DNA of 7,569 nucleotides from Spirochaetota bacterium (lineage in GTDB: Bacteria; Spirochaetota; Brevinematia; DTOW01). The stretch covers positions 1-7,569 of the forward strand of contig JAPYWX010000071.1 in the NCBI GenBank assembly GCA_028276145.1, given 5' to 3'. A program made the translations under genes and the position numbers. This document shows, piece by piece, positions 1-6,261 of the stretch. Position 1 is the first letter of the stretch. Every line of letters begins with the position of its first letter. Under the pieces are notes generated by a model. It searched no databases, was not told the DNA's origin, and saw only the letters and a program-made list of their open reading frames with translations.

Positions 1-370
1 TCTTGTTCCCAATGCCTTCTAGGTACTCTTTTATGCTTCCTCCATCAATTAGCAAAGAGGAAAGAGCTTTACCTGTGTCTATGGCACTACCTCCACCTAT
101 GCTAACTATGGCATCTATTTGTAGGTTAACATATTTCCTAGCTAGCCTATCAACATTTTCAACAGTAGGTTCACCTGTTACTGGTTCGATGTATATAAGG
201 AATTCGTCAGCTAGTTTGGGTTCTAAGTCTTTCCATAGAGATGATGAGCTAAAGGACTTTGAGAGTATGAAAAGGAAATTTTTCCCCAAGCCTTTTAGGA
301 TTTCAGGAAGTTCGTATATTCTATTCTTGCCGAATATTAGTTTCTTGTTAAATGAAATGTCAAACTTCAT
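1..370 (-). CDS. Iron-containing alcohol dehydrogenase, N-terminal part (runs off left edge)
   Basis: This is the N-terminal third of a group III (iron-dependent) alcohol dehydrogenase, a family of NAD(P)-dependent alcohol/aldehyde oxidoreductases usually about 380 residues long. About 123 residues are visible. The protein opens with the family-like FGKNRIYELPEIL stretch (residues 13-25) and carries the diagnostic nucleotide-binding loop IGGGSAIDTGKA at about residues 91-102. The metal-binding His/Asp residues of the C-terminal domain lie beyond the left edge, so iron binding and completeness cannot be judged. I chose the ATG at 370 because it overlaps the upstream stop codon as ATGA and has a GGA seven bases upstream. 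An in-frame ATG at 382 is possible but has no clear Shine-Dalgarno site. Co-transcription with the LsrG-like gene suggests a joint role with an aldehyde or keto compound. The substrate is unknown. The family call is firm; the specific reaction is not. Confidence 0.9.
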   Translation of the reverse strand, partial: MKFDISFNKKLIFGKNRIYELPEILKGLGKNFLFILSKSFSSSSLWKDLEPKLADEFLIYIEPVTGEPTVENVDRLARKYVNLQIDAIVSIGGGSAIDTGKALSSLLIDGGSIKEYLEGIGNK

Positions 371-684
371 AATATTTTCCATAGCTTTATATCTTTGGGT
401 TCAACTACATTAAATGATATTCCTTGCCTGGGTTTAGCCATGTAGTTTTCAACGGTTTCTCTCCACTTTTTATAGTGTTCTGTGTCTTTGTGAGCTTTTG
501 CTGATTCCTCTGAATCGTAGACTTCGTATAAAACGAAGTAGTTAGGGTCATCTTTACTCTGTAGAAAGTCAAATCTTAAGTTTCCTGGCTCTTTAATAGA
601 GTTTTTGTGATTCTCAATTGTTGCTTTTATAAATTCTTCTCTGAACTCAGGCTTGACCCAAACATTGACAATGGTCACTATCAT
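367..684 (-). CDS. LsrG-like antibiotic-biosynthesis-monooxygenase (ABM) fold protein
   Basis: A small 105-residue protein of the ABM ferredoxin-like-fold family, close in layout to LsrG, which isomerises phospho-HPD in autoinducer-2 breakdown. Visible similarities to LsrG are an N-terminal strand (IVTIVNVWVKPEF), the EPGNLRFDFLQ block at residues 32-42, and the run YEVYDSEESAKAHKDTEHYKKW at 53-74, followed by a KPR motif near 84-86. The family also contains quinol monooxygenases (YgiN) and many proteins of unknown role, and they need no cofactor. I prefer the ATG at 684 over the GTG at 690. The G-tract at 690-695 sits five bases before the ATG but directly abuts the GTG, leaving no room for initiation there. 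The stop overlaps the start of the alcohol dehydrogenase (ATGA), implying translational coupling. No lsrK, lsrF or lsr transporter gene is visible, so a role in autoinducer-2 processing is unsupported. It may handle a reactive carbonyl. Confidence 0.85.
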   Translation of the reverse strand: MIVTIVNVWVKPEFREEFIKATIENHKNSIKEPGNLRFDFLQSKDDPNYFVLYEVYDSEESAKAHKDTEHYKKWRETVENYMAKPRQGISFNVVEPKDIKLWKIL

Positions 685-695
685 AGCCACCCCCC
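685..695 (-). promoter_or_regulatory. Ribosome binding site deciding the start of the LsrG-like gene
   Basis: On the minus strand a run of six G (690-695) is followed by TGGCT and then ATG at 684. This gives a spacing of five bases, suitable for pairing with the anti-Shine-Dalgarno. The upstream GTG (690-688) overlaps the G-run itself and is therefore an unlikely start. Confidence 0.6.
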
Positions 696-701
696 AAGTG
701 A

Positions 702-730
702 AGTATATAGAAATAAAAGTTAAAAATCAA
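702..730 (-). promoter_or_regulatory. Promoter of the LsrG-like/alcohol dehydrogenase unit
   Basis: Read on the minus strand, TTGATT (725-730) and TATACT (702-707) are separated by exactly 17 bases. They match the sigma-70 consensus at 4/6 and 5/6 positions. Transcription would begin near 695, giving a leader of only about 10-15 bases that holds the G-rich ribosome binding site. The preceding stretch back to the icd hairpin (731-825) shows no gene or conserved RNA structure that I can recognise. Confidence 0.6.
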
Positions 731-825
731 AAATATTTGGATTTTGTTACAAGTCTGCCTGTTTTTTGATGGGCTTTACCTCTAATTCAGGAACTGTTTT
801 CACTTAGTTGGTTATAAAATTCTTT

Positions 826-845
826 GTGAGGGCGGGAGCCCTCAC
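826..845 (-). terminator. Hairpin terminator downstream of icd
   Basis: A perfect 8-bp stem GTGAGGGC/GCCCTCAC (826-833 with 838-845) with a 4-base loop lies 10 bases after the icd stop codon. On the minus strand it is followed by AAAGAATTTT, so the T-tract is short and displaced. Termination may be partial, or the hairpin may mainly protect the 3' end. The downstream unit has its own promoter. Confidence 0.65.
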
Positions 846-855
846 TTAGAAGGGT

Positions 856-2052
856 TTATAAGTTCTTGATAACTTCTTTAGCAAACTCTGAACACTTTAG
901 TTCTTTGGCACCTTCAATTTCGGCTGCAAGGTCGTATGTCACTAACTTGCTTTTTATTGTTTTGCTTATAGCGTTTTGAATCAAGTCTGATACTTCTTTC
1001 CAGCCGATGTATTCAAACATCAAGCATCCTGAAAGTATCAAAGAAGAGGGGTTGACTTTGTCTTGATTTGCGTACTTTGGTGCTGAGCCATGTGTAGGCT
1101 CAAACACAGCGTAAGGGTTACCAATGTTACCACCCGGTGCTAGCCCTAGCCCTCCCACTTGAGCAGCTAAAGCATCAGATATATAGTCTCCATTAATGTT
1201 AGGTGCTACTATTATTTTGAAATCCTGAGGTCTCTTCAAAACTTGCTGGAACATATTGTCAGCAATAACATCGTTTATTAGTATTTTGCCTTCGGGGTTT
1301 GCTCCGTTTTTAACTTCTTCTTCAGTTACGATGTAATCTCTGAACTCTTCAATTGCCACTTGGTAAGCCCATTCTCTGAAAGCACCTTCTGTATACTTCA
1401 TTATGTTTCCTTTGTGCATTATTGTGATTTTATTTATTCCTGTTTTTAGTGCATACTGTATTGCTGCTCTCATTAGCCTTTTGGTACCAAATTCAGAAAT
1501 TGGCTTTATTCCTATTCCTGCATCATCCCTTAGGTGGATGTTGAATTCTTTTTTGAGAAATTCCCTTACCTTCTTAGCTTCTTCACTGTCACTTTTCCAC
1601 TCTATGCCGGCATACAGGTCTTCTGTTGCTTCCCTGAATATGACCATATTTACTCTTTCCGGGTGCTTAACGGGTGCCTCAACGCCTTCAAAGTATCTGA
1701 CTGGCCTAACTACAGCGAAGAGATCTAATTTTTGCCTTATGGTTACATTCAGTGACCTTATGCCTGTTCCTACTGGGGTTGTTAACGGACCTTTTATTGA
1801 AACTATGTATTCTTTGAGAGTGTCTAATGTTTCTTGAGGAAGGTAATCACCGTACTTGTTGAATGCTTTTTCACCAGCGTATACTTCTATCCATTTAACT
1901 TTCCTTTTACCGCCGTAAGCTTTCTTTATTGCTTCGTCCCACACAGGTATGGCTGCTCTAAATATATCTGGACCTATACCATCACCTTCAATGTAAGGTA
2001 TATCAACTTCGTCGGGAACTATAAGCTTATTACCATCAAATTCTATTTTCAT
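856..2052 (-). CDS. icd: NADP-dependent isocitrate dehydrogenase
   Basis: Homodimeric cytoplasmic enzyme that interconverts isocitrate and 2-oxoglutarate + CO2 with NADP. The 398-residue protein follows E. coli Icd (416 residues) almost end to end. It has IPYIEGDGIGPD near residues 18-29, the substrate loop GTGIRSLNVTIRQ (95-107) with S100, N102 and R106 equivalent to E. coli S113, N115 and R119, and RPVRY with R116, FREATEDLYAGIEW with R140 and Y147, and HKGNIMK with K214. The metal-binding NGDYISD block is near 287-293. K326, Y327, V333 and Y373 match the E. coli NADP-selecting K344, Y345, V351 and Y391, which argues against NAD use. The position of R395, also a 2'-phosphate contact in E. 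coli, is alanine here (A377). The ATG at 2052 has a GAGGTGGGAT ribosome binding site. The gene is divergent from korAB, whose product acts on 2-oxoglutarate. The direction of flux cannot be told from sequence. Confidence 0.97.
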   Translation of the reverse strand: MKIEFDGNKLIVPDEVDIPYIEGDGIGPDIFRAAIPVWDEAIKKAYGGKRKVKWIEVYAGEKAFNKYGDYLPQETLDTLKEYIVSIKGPLTTPVGTGIRSLNVTIRQKLDLFAVVRPVRYFEGVEAPVKHPERVNMVIFREATEDLYAGIEWKSDSEEAKKVREFLKKEFNIHLRDDAGIGIKPISEFGTKRLMRAAIQYALKTGINKITIMHKGNIMKYTEGAFREWAYQVAIEEFRDYIVTEEEVKNGANPEGKILINDVIADNMFQQVLKRPQDFKIIVAPNINGDYISDALAAQVGGLGLAPGGNIGNPYAVFEPTHGSAPKYANQDKVNPSSLILSGCLMFEYIGWKEVSDLIQNAISKTIKSKLVTYDLAAEIEGAKELKCSEFAKEVIKNL

Positions 2053-2076
2053 GATCCCACCTCAAAGTGAAAGAAT

Positions 2077-2104
2077 GTTTTATGAAAAATTGTTCTAACT
2101 TCAA
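2077..2104 (-). promoter_or_regulatory. Probable icd promoter
   Basis: On the minus strand TTGAAG (2099-2104) and TAAAAC (2077-2082) are 16 bases apart, each matching the sigma-70 consensus at 4/6 positions. The -35 box lies inside the 15-base palindrome at 2095-2109, so a protein bound there would be expected to block or modulate icd transcription. Confidence 0.45.
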
Positions 2105-2109
2105 GTTAG
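2095..2109. promoter_or_regulatory. Perfect palindrome in the icd-korA divergent region, candidate operator
   Basis: CTAACTTCAAGTTAG is a 7-base inverted repeat with a single central base. It covers the probable icd -35 box and is centred about 54 bases upstream of the predicted korA start of transcription. That geometry suits a dimeric regulator that represses icd and/or activates korAB. With a one-base centre it cannot form a stable RNA hairpin, so a DNA-binding site is the better reading. No regulator gene is visible in the window, and binding is inferred. Confidence 0.5.
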
Positions 2110-2120
2110 GTTGACTAAAT

Positions 2121-2149
2121 TTGACTTTTTTACTCAAATTTAATAAATT
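2121..2149 (+). promoter_or_regulatory. Probable korAB promoter
   Basis: TTGACT (2121-2126, 5/6 to consensus) is followed after 17 bases by TAAATT (2144-2149, 4/6). A second TTGACT copy lies exactly 10 bases upstream (2111-2116) and could be an alternative -35 element or part of an activator site. Transcription would start near 2156, leaving a leader of roughly 24 bases. Confidence 0.5.
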
Positions 2150-2179
2150 ACTACCAAAAAGGTAGGTTTTGGAGGTTTT

Positions 2180-3904
2180 ATGTCAGGTAAGCAAGAGGTT
2201 ATTATTAGGATAGCTGGTAGTGCTGGTGATGGTATAGCATCAGTTGGTGATGTTCTTTCGAAGCTAGCATCTAGAAGCGGGTTAGGTGTTTGTGCTTATA
2301 ACAGCTATCAATCAGTTATAAGAGGCGGATTTGTTTGGCTTCAGATAAGGATTTCAAATAATAAGGTTTTCAATCATGGTGATAATCCTGATATTCTTAT
2401 ACCTTTGAATCAATCAGAGTATGAGAGGCATAAAGATTCGGTTCTGCCGGGTGGTTATATAATTTATAACGAGGACAAGGTAAAAGTATCTAACAAAAGG
2501 GAGGATGTTAATTATATTCCTTTGTCGATGAGAGCTCTTGCTCCTCAGGAAGCTAAGCAGCCGGTGATGCAGAATATGCTTTTACTTGGTGCAGCAGTGA
2601 AGATTTTGAATCTTGATAAGTCAATTTTGGACGATATAATAAGAAAGTCTTTTGGTAAGAAAGGTGAAGAGATAGCTAATGCGAACATAAATGTCATTAA
2701 TGCTGGGTATAACAATGTCAGTACTGTTTCGGATTTTAACTTAGTTAAGCAGGATAAGAAATATTATGTTATAACAGGTAACTATTCTGTTGCTGTTGGT
2801 GCTGCTTTAGCGGGATGTAAGTTTTATTCTGCTTATCCTATGACTCCTGCTACATCTATATTACACTGGTTTGTAGCTAATGCTAAAAAGTACGGTATAG
2901 TTGTTAAGCAAGCTGAAGATGAGATTGCAGCTATAAACATGGCTATAGGAGCGGGATTTGCCGGTGCTAGAGCAATGACGGGTACATCTGGTGGTGGTTT
3001 CTCTCTCATGACCGAGGCTATAGGTTCAGCTGGTATGACAGAGACACCTGTTGTAATTGTAAACTCGATGAGAGGAGGTCCCTCTACAGGTTTGCCTACA
3101 AAGACTGAACAAGGAGATCTCTTCCAGGCATTAGGAGCTTCTCAAGGAGAGTATCCGAAGGCTATACTTGCCCCGAAGGACCCAGTAAGTGCGTTTTATA
3201 TGATTGCTGAAGCTTTCAACCTAGCCGAAAGATATCAGATACCTGTTATATTCCTCATAGATTTCTTGCTTTCAAATGGCTACTATGGTATACAATCTGA
3301 TGAGCTTGACCCATCAAAGATAAAGATAGACAGAGGTGAAATATTAGAGCATGTCAATGGTGATGGGTACCTTAGGTATAAGGTAACTGAAACGGGTGTT
3401 TCACCTAGAGTTCTTCCTGGAACGAAGGGTGTGTATTATGTTGCTGCAACGGATGAACATGATGAAGATGGTGTGCTAATAAGCGATATATACACAGATG
3501 AAGCAAAAAGAAAGAAAATGATGGATAAGAGAATGAGGAAGATGAACTACATTGTTAAGGACTTCCCACTTCCAGTTGTTGAGGGAGATTCAAATCCTGA
3601 TGTTACCTTATTAGGCTGGGGTTCTACTTATGGAGTAATTAGGGAAGTAAGGGAATTATTGCAGAAAGAGGGAATAAAGGTTAACCATGTCCATGTTGAG
3701 TATATATACCCTGTTAAGAAAGAAATCGCTGACATATTGTCGAAGAGCAAAAAAGTAATATCTATTGAAAACAACTATACTTCTCAATACACAAAATTAC
3801 TTAGGATGGAGACAGGGTTTGATGTACAGAGTAAGATAGTTAAGTATGATGGTGAGCCTTTCACACCTTTATATCTTTTAAAAGAAGTAAAAAGATACTT
3901 ATAG
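2180..3904 (+). CDS. korA: 2-oxoacid (probably 2-oxoglutarate):ferredoxin oxidoreductase, fused gamma-alpha subunit
   Basis: Large subunit of a CoA-acylating 2-oxoacid:ferredoxin oxidoreductase. With KorB it converts 2-oxoglutarate, CoA and oxidised ferredoxin to succinyl-CoA and CO2, or the reverse. The 574 residues have the domain order of two-subunit enzymes. The gamma domain (about 6-185) has IRIAGSAGDGI and YQSVIRGGFVWLQIR. The alpha pyrimidine-binding domain (about 195-370) has YPMTPAT at 219-225 (the family YPITP loop), KQAEDEIAAINMAIGAGFAGARAMTGTSGGG, and RGGPSTGLPT near 298-307. A C-terminal domain (about 470-574) begins VTLLGWGSTYGV. The length matches the fused family. GGAGG lies four bases before the ATG. 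The korB start follows the stop by 15 bases. No fused ferredoxin domain or separate delta gene is present, so an external ferredoxin is expected. Specificity for 2-oxoglutarate is inferred mainly from divergent icd; related enzymes can take pyruvate or other 2-oxoacids. Confidence 0.93.
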   Translation: MSGKQEVIIRIAGSAGDGIASVGDVLSKLASRSGLGVCAYNSYQSVIRGGFVWLQIRISNNKVFNHGDNPDILIPLNQSEYERHKDSVLPGGYIIYNEDKVKVSNKREDVNYIPLSMRALAPQEAKQPVMQNMLLLGAAVKILNLDKSILDDIIRKSFGKKGEEIANANINVINAGYNNVSTVSDFNLVKQDKKYYVITGNYSVAVGAALAGCKFYSAYPMTPATSILHWFVANAKKYGIVVKQAEDEIAAINMAIGAGFAGARAMTGTSGGGFSLMTEAIGSAGMTETPVVIVNSMRGGPSTGLPTKTEQGDLFQALGASQGEYPKAILAPKDPVSAFYMIAEAFNLAERYQIPVIFLIDFLLSNGYYGIQSDELDPSKIKIDRGEILEHVNGDGYLRYKVTETGVSPRVLPGTKGVYYVAATDEHDEDGVLISDIYTDEAKRKKMMDKRMRKMNYIVKDFPLPVVEGDSNPDVTLLGWGSTYGVIREVRELLQKEGIKVNHVHVEYIYPVKKEIADILSKSKKVISIENNYTSQYTKLLRMETGFDVQSKIVKYDGEPFTPLYLLKEVKRYL

Positions 3905-3919
3905 ATAGGAGGTATATTT

Positions 3920-4789
3920 ATGGCTACGGTAGATATAAAAAAGTTTCAGGTTAATTTGAATCCTACTTGGTGTCCGGGTTGTGGTGACTACGGGTTACTG
4001 AGAGGATTACAGACTGCTTTAGCAAAGTTGGACTTAGACCCATCGGAGATAGTTATAGTTTCTGGAATAGGTTGTTCATCAAATTTACCACATTTCATAA
4101 AGGCTTATGGTTATCATAGTTTACATGGTAGAGCCTTGCCTACAGCACAAGGTGTAAAAATGGTTAATCCGAGGTTGACAGTCATAGCCGCTGGTGGTGA
4201 CGGTGATGGATACGGAATAGGTGTAGGGCATCTAGTACATGCTTGTAGAAGGAATATAGACATTACGTACATTGTTATGGACAATCAGATATACGGGCTA
4301 ACAACGGGGCAGACTTCACCAACTAGTGATGTTGGAAGTAAGACTAAAACTAGCCCTGATGGCAACTACGAATATCCTTTAAATCCAATACTTTTGGCTA
4401 TATCCTCAGGAGCAACATTTGTTGCTAGAACTTTTTCAGGTGAGCCTGAGCACATGGCAGATATAATAGTAAAGGCGATACAACACAAGGGGTTTGCATT
4501 GATTGATGATATATCACCGTGTGTTACATACAATAAGAAAAATACTTATCAGTGGTTCAAGGAAAGAGTTTACAAGCTTGAAGATATAGGACATGACCCA
4601 TACGATATAAATCAGGCTATTCAGAGAGCTACGGAATGGGAAGACAAAATACCTATAGGTATCTTTTACATTAATCCTGATAAGCCAAGCTATGACCAAT
4701 TGGACCCTGTTATTAGAGAAGGTGGAATGTTCGCAAAGCCTGAGATAACTGAAGATGAGAAGAAGGAAATATTGAATCAATTCTTATAA
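3920..4789 (+). CDS. korB: 2-oxoacid (probably 2-oxoglutarate):ferredoxin oxidoreductase, beta subunit
   Basis: Thiamine diphosphate- and [4Fe-4S]-binding subunit that completes the enzyme with KorA. In its 289 residues the cluster cysteines of the Sulfolobus-type enzyme are all present: C18 and C21 in WCPGCGDYG, C52 in GIGCSS, and C201 in SPCVTYN. The ThDP/Mg motif GGDGDGYGIG spans 92-101 and is followed by DNQIYGLTTGQTSPTS (121-136). A conserved HGRALPTAQGVK block sits near 69-80. The length is typical for this type, and no extra ferredoxin-type CxxCxxC motif is seen, so the mature complex should hold one cluster per heterodimer. AGGAGGT, with AGGAGG ending seven bases before the ATG, gives a strong start. 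The gene is tightly linked to korA and ends at a terminator, making a two-gene operon. The enzyme family is firm; the exact substrate is inferred from context. Confidence 0.93.
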   Translation: MATVDIKKFQVNLNPTWCPGCGDYGLLRGLQTALAKLDLDPSEIVIVSGIGCSSNLPHFIKAYGYHSLHGRALPTAQGVKMVNPRLTVIAAGGDGDGYGIGVGHLVHACRRNIDITYIVMDNQIYGLTTGQTSPTSDVGSKTKTSPDGNYEYPLNPILLAISSGATFVARTFSGEPEHMADIIVKAIQHKGFALIDDISPCVTYNKKNTYQWFKERVYKLEDIGHDPYDINQAIQRATEWEDKIPIGIFYINPDKPSYDQLDPVIREGGMFAKPEITEDEKKEILNQFL

Positions 4790-4797
4790 ATCTTTAA

Positions 4798-4827
4798 AGG
4801 CAACCATCGGTTGCCTGATAATTTTTT
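4798..4827 (+). terminator. Rho-independent terminator of korAB
   Basis: A perfect 8-bp stem AGGCAACC/GGTTGCCT (4798-4805 with 4809-4816) with the loop ATC begins 8 bases after the korB stop. It is followed by GATAA and six T (4822-4827). It separates korAB from the following gene, which has its own promoter. Confidence 0.88.
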
Positions 4828-4831
4828 AATC

Positions 4832-4860
4832 TTGTAATAATAACTAACTTTTACTAAAAT
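4832..4860 (+). promoter_or_regulatory. Promoter of the split-barrel/prenyltransferase gene
   Basis: TTGTAA (4832-4837) and TAAAAT (4855-4860) are separated by 17 bases, matching the sigma-70 consensus at 4/6 and 5/6 positions. They lie directly after the korAB terminator. The predicted leader is about 20 bases and holds the AGAGGGG ribosome binding site (4874-4880). Confidence 0.55.
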
Positions 4861-4886
4861 TCTTAACACTCTTAGAGGGGTATATT

Positions 4887-6239
4887 ATGGATGATAGGAA
4901 GAAGGTACAGATAGTTGCATCAATAATAAAGCAAAACAACACTATCACATTGACTACTAAGTCAAAAGATGGTAAGGTTTGGAGTACAAAGGTATTCTAT
5001 GGTGAGAAGGGTAGTGAAATATATGTTATTCTAGAGAAGGATGGACATGCTTTTAATAATATCCTTGAGAATAGCGAAGTTTTCTTTGTTATTGAGAAGA
5101 ATGATCCTATGGCTTTTATACAGGGGGAGGGTGTAGCCGAAGTTTTAGGAAAAGCTAGTGATTTAGAAGAGAGAAGTATAGTAACTAGAAAGAATCTTCA
5201 AATAGTTCCATTTCTTAGGATGAATCCTGATACTTATTTAGTCAAGATAAAAATGAAAAGGATTTGGGTAAGTTACTTCTATGAAGGGTGGATGCCTAGA
5301 ATTGAAGTAGTTATTGATGATAACTTTAGTAAAATGTTAGCTGATGAGTTAACAAAAACATCAAAGATACCTTTGATTATACAATCGACTAGACCTTGGG
5401 CACTACCAGCCACTATAGCAGCAGTAATATTTGGCACTTTGATTTCTCCTACGATAGATTTGCTGAAGTTCTCACTAACTTTTATTGGTGCGATATTGGT
5501 ACACCTTGGGGTTAACGCTCTTTCTGATTACTTTGACTACAAGAAAGGTGCAGACAAGTGGTATACTCTTGGCTCAAGTAGAGTTCTCGTTGAAGGACTA
5601 CTAAAACCTAAGGAAGTTCTTTTTGTAGGTATTGTACTGATTTTGTTATCGCTTATTGTAAGCTTACTAATAGTTTACTTAACTAACTTCAATAGAGTAC
5701 TAATTTATTTGATTTTGATAGGTGGTGTTTTGGGGATATTCTATGCTTTTATTCCAATAGGTTGGAAATACGTAGGTATGGGAGACTTAGCTGTGTTTCT
5801 AGCGTGGACAGGTATAGCATTTGGTTCTTACTTTGTTCAAACCTTGACAATGAATACTAACATTATACTTGCTTCATTGCCTTTGTCACTGCTTATTGTA
5901 GCAATACTTCATGGGAACAATATGCGTGATATAGATGATGATAAAAGAGCAGGGTATTTCACATTAGCTTCATTACTTGGTAAAAACTTATCAAGGTATT
6001 ATTACCTTCTTTTAATTCTAAGTGCTTATGTAATTTTTGTACTTAATGTTGTTTTGGGTATATTACCTGTTTGGGCTTTGATAGCTTTGTTATCTATTCC
6101 TGTTGCTTATAGAAATGTTCTATGGGCTTTCAGAGATAATTACGTTCAAAAAGGTATGCTTGACCTTTACACAGCTAAACTTGTCAGTCAGTTCTCAATC
6201 CTACTTATAGTAGGAATGGTTATAAGTAGAATTTTATAA
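4887..6239 (+). CDS. Fusion of a PNPOx-like split-barrel domain with a MenA-like UbiA prenyltransferase
   Basis: Integral membrane protein of 450 residues with two parts. Residues about 5-142 resemble a pyridoxamine-phosphate-oxidase/flavin-reductase split barrel: alternating strands such as NTITLTTKSKDGKVWSTKV, then EIYVILEK, EVFFVIEK and a final TYLVKIKMKRIWVSYF. Residues about 165-450 are a UbiA-family polyprenyltransferase with eight or nine hydrophobic segments. Its first Asp motif, NALSDYFDYKKGAD, spans 210-223 (N210, D214, D217), with SSRVLVEGLL at 230-239. Its second, NNMRDIDDDKRAG, spans 344-356. Both motifs resemble MenA, which prenylates 1,4-dihydroxy-2-naphthoate in menaquinone synthesis, more than heme O synthase. 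A typical UbiA/MenA protein is about 290-310 residues and lacks the N-terminal domain. The reading frame is continuous through the junction with no start codon and ribosome site that would split it. AGAGGGG lies six bases before the ATG. The flavin or heme ligand and the prenyl acceptor are inferences. Confidence 0.85.
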   Translation: MDDRKKVQIVASIIKQNNTITLTTKSKDGKVWSTKVFYGEKGSEIYVILEKDGHAFNNILENSEVFFVIEKNDPMAFIQGEGVAEVLGKASDLEERSIVTRKNLQIVPFLRMNPDTYLVKIKMKRIWVSYFYEGWMPRIEVVIDDNFSKMLADELTKTSKIPLIIQSTRPWALPATIAAVIFGTLISPTIDLLKFSLTFIGAILVHLGVNALSDYFDYKKGADKWYTLGSSRVLVEGLLKPKEVLFVGIVLILLSLIVSLLIVYLTNFNRVLIYLILIGGVLGIFYAFIPIGWKYVGMGDLAVFLAWTGIAFGSYFVQTLTMNTNIILASLPLSLLIVAILHGNNMRDIDDDKRAGYFTLASLLGKNLSRYYYLLLILSAYVIFVLNVVLGILPVWALIALLSIPVAYRNVLWAFRDNYVQKGMLDLYTAKLVSQFSILLIVGMVISRIL

Positions 6240-6261
6240 TTTGTCTAGGAGAAACTCGCCT

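Noticed and set aside
3..413. Open frame of 136 codons on the plus strand
   Set aside because: It lies antisense to the alcohol dehydrogenase and LsrG-like genes, which carry clear family motifs. Its translation has no recognisable domain.
688..690. GTG as the start of the LsrG-like gene
   Set aside because: It overlaps the G-rich ribosome binding site. The ATG six bases later has proper spacing.
691..825. A possible small RNA or tiny gene between icd and the LsrG-like gene
   Set aside because: Apart from the promoter at 702-730 I find only very short frames without ribosome sites and no convincing RNA fold.
1403..2070. Three open frames on the plus strand (1403-1837, 1534-1728, 1834-2070)
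   Set aside because: All are antisense to the well-conserved icd gene, and the translations look like reverse-complement shadows rich in Ser, Phe and Cys.
4514..4780. Open frame of 88 codons on the minus strand
   Set aside because: It is antisense to the conserved 3' part of korB and has no ribosome site or recognisable domain.
4798..4816. The hairpin after korB as a repeat or mobile-element end
   Set aside because: The stem, three-base loop and following six T are a standard terminator, and no second copy is seen in the window.
4887..6239. Heme O synthase (CtaB/CyoE) as identity of the UbiA domain
   Set aside because: The two motifs (SDYFDYKKGAD and NNMRDIDDDKRAG) resemble MenA-type enzymes more than protoheme farnesyltransferases, and no cytochrome oxidase genes are nearby.
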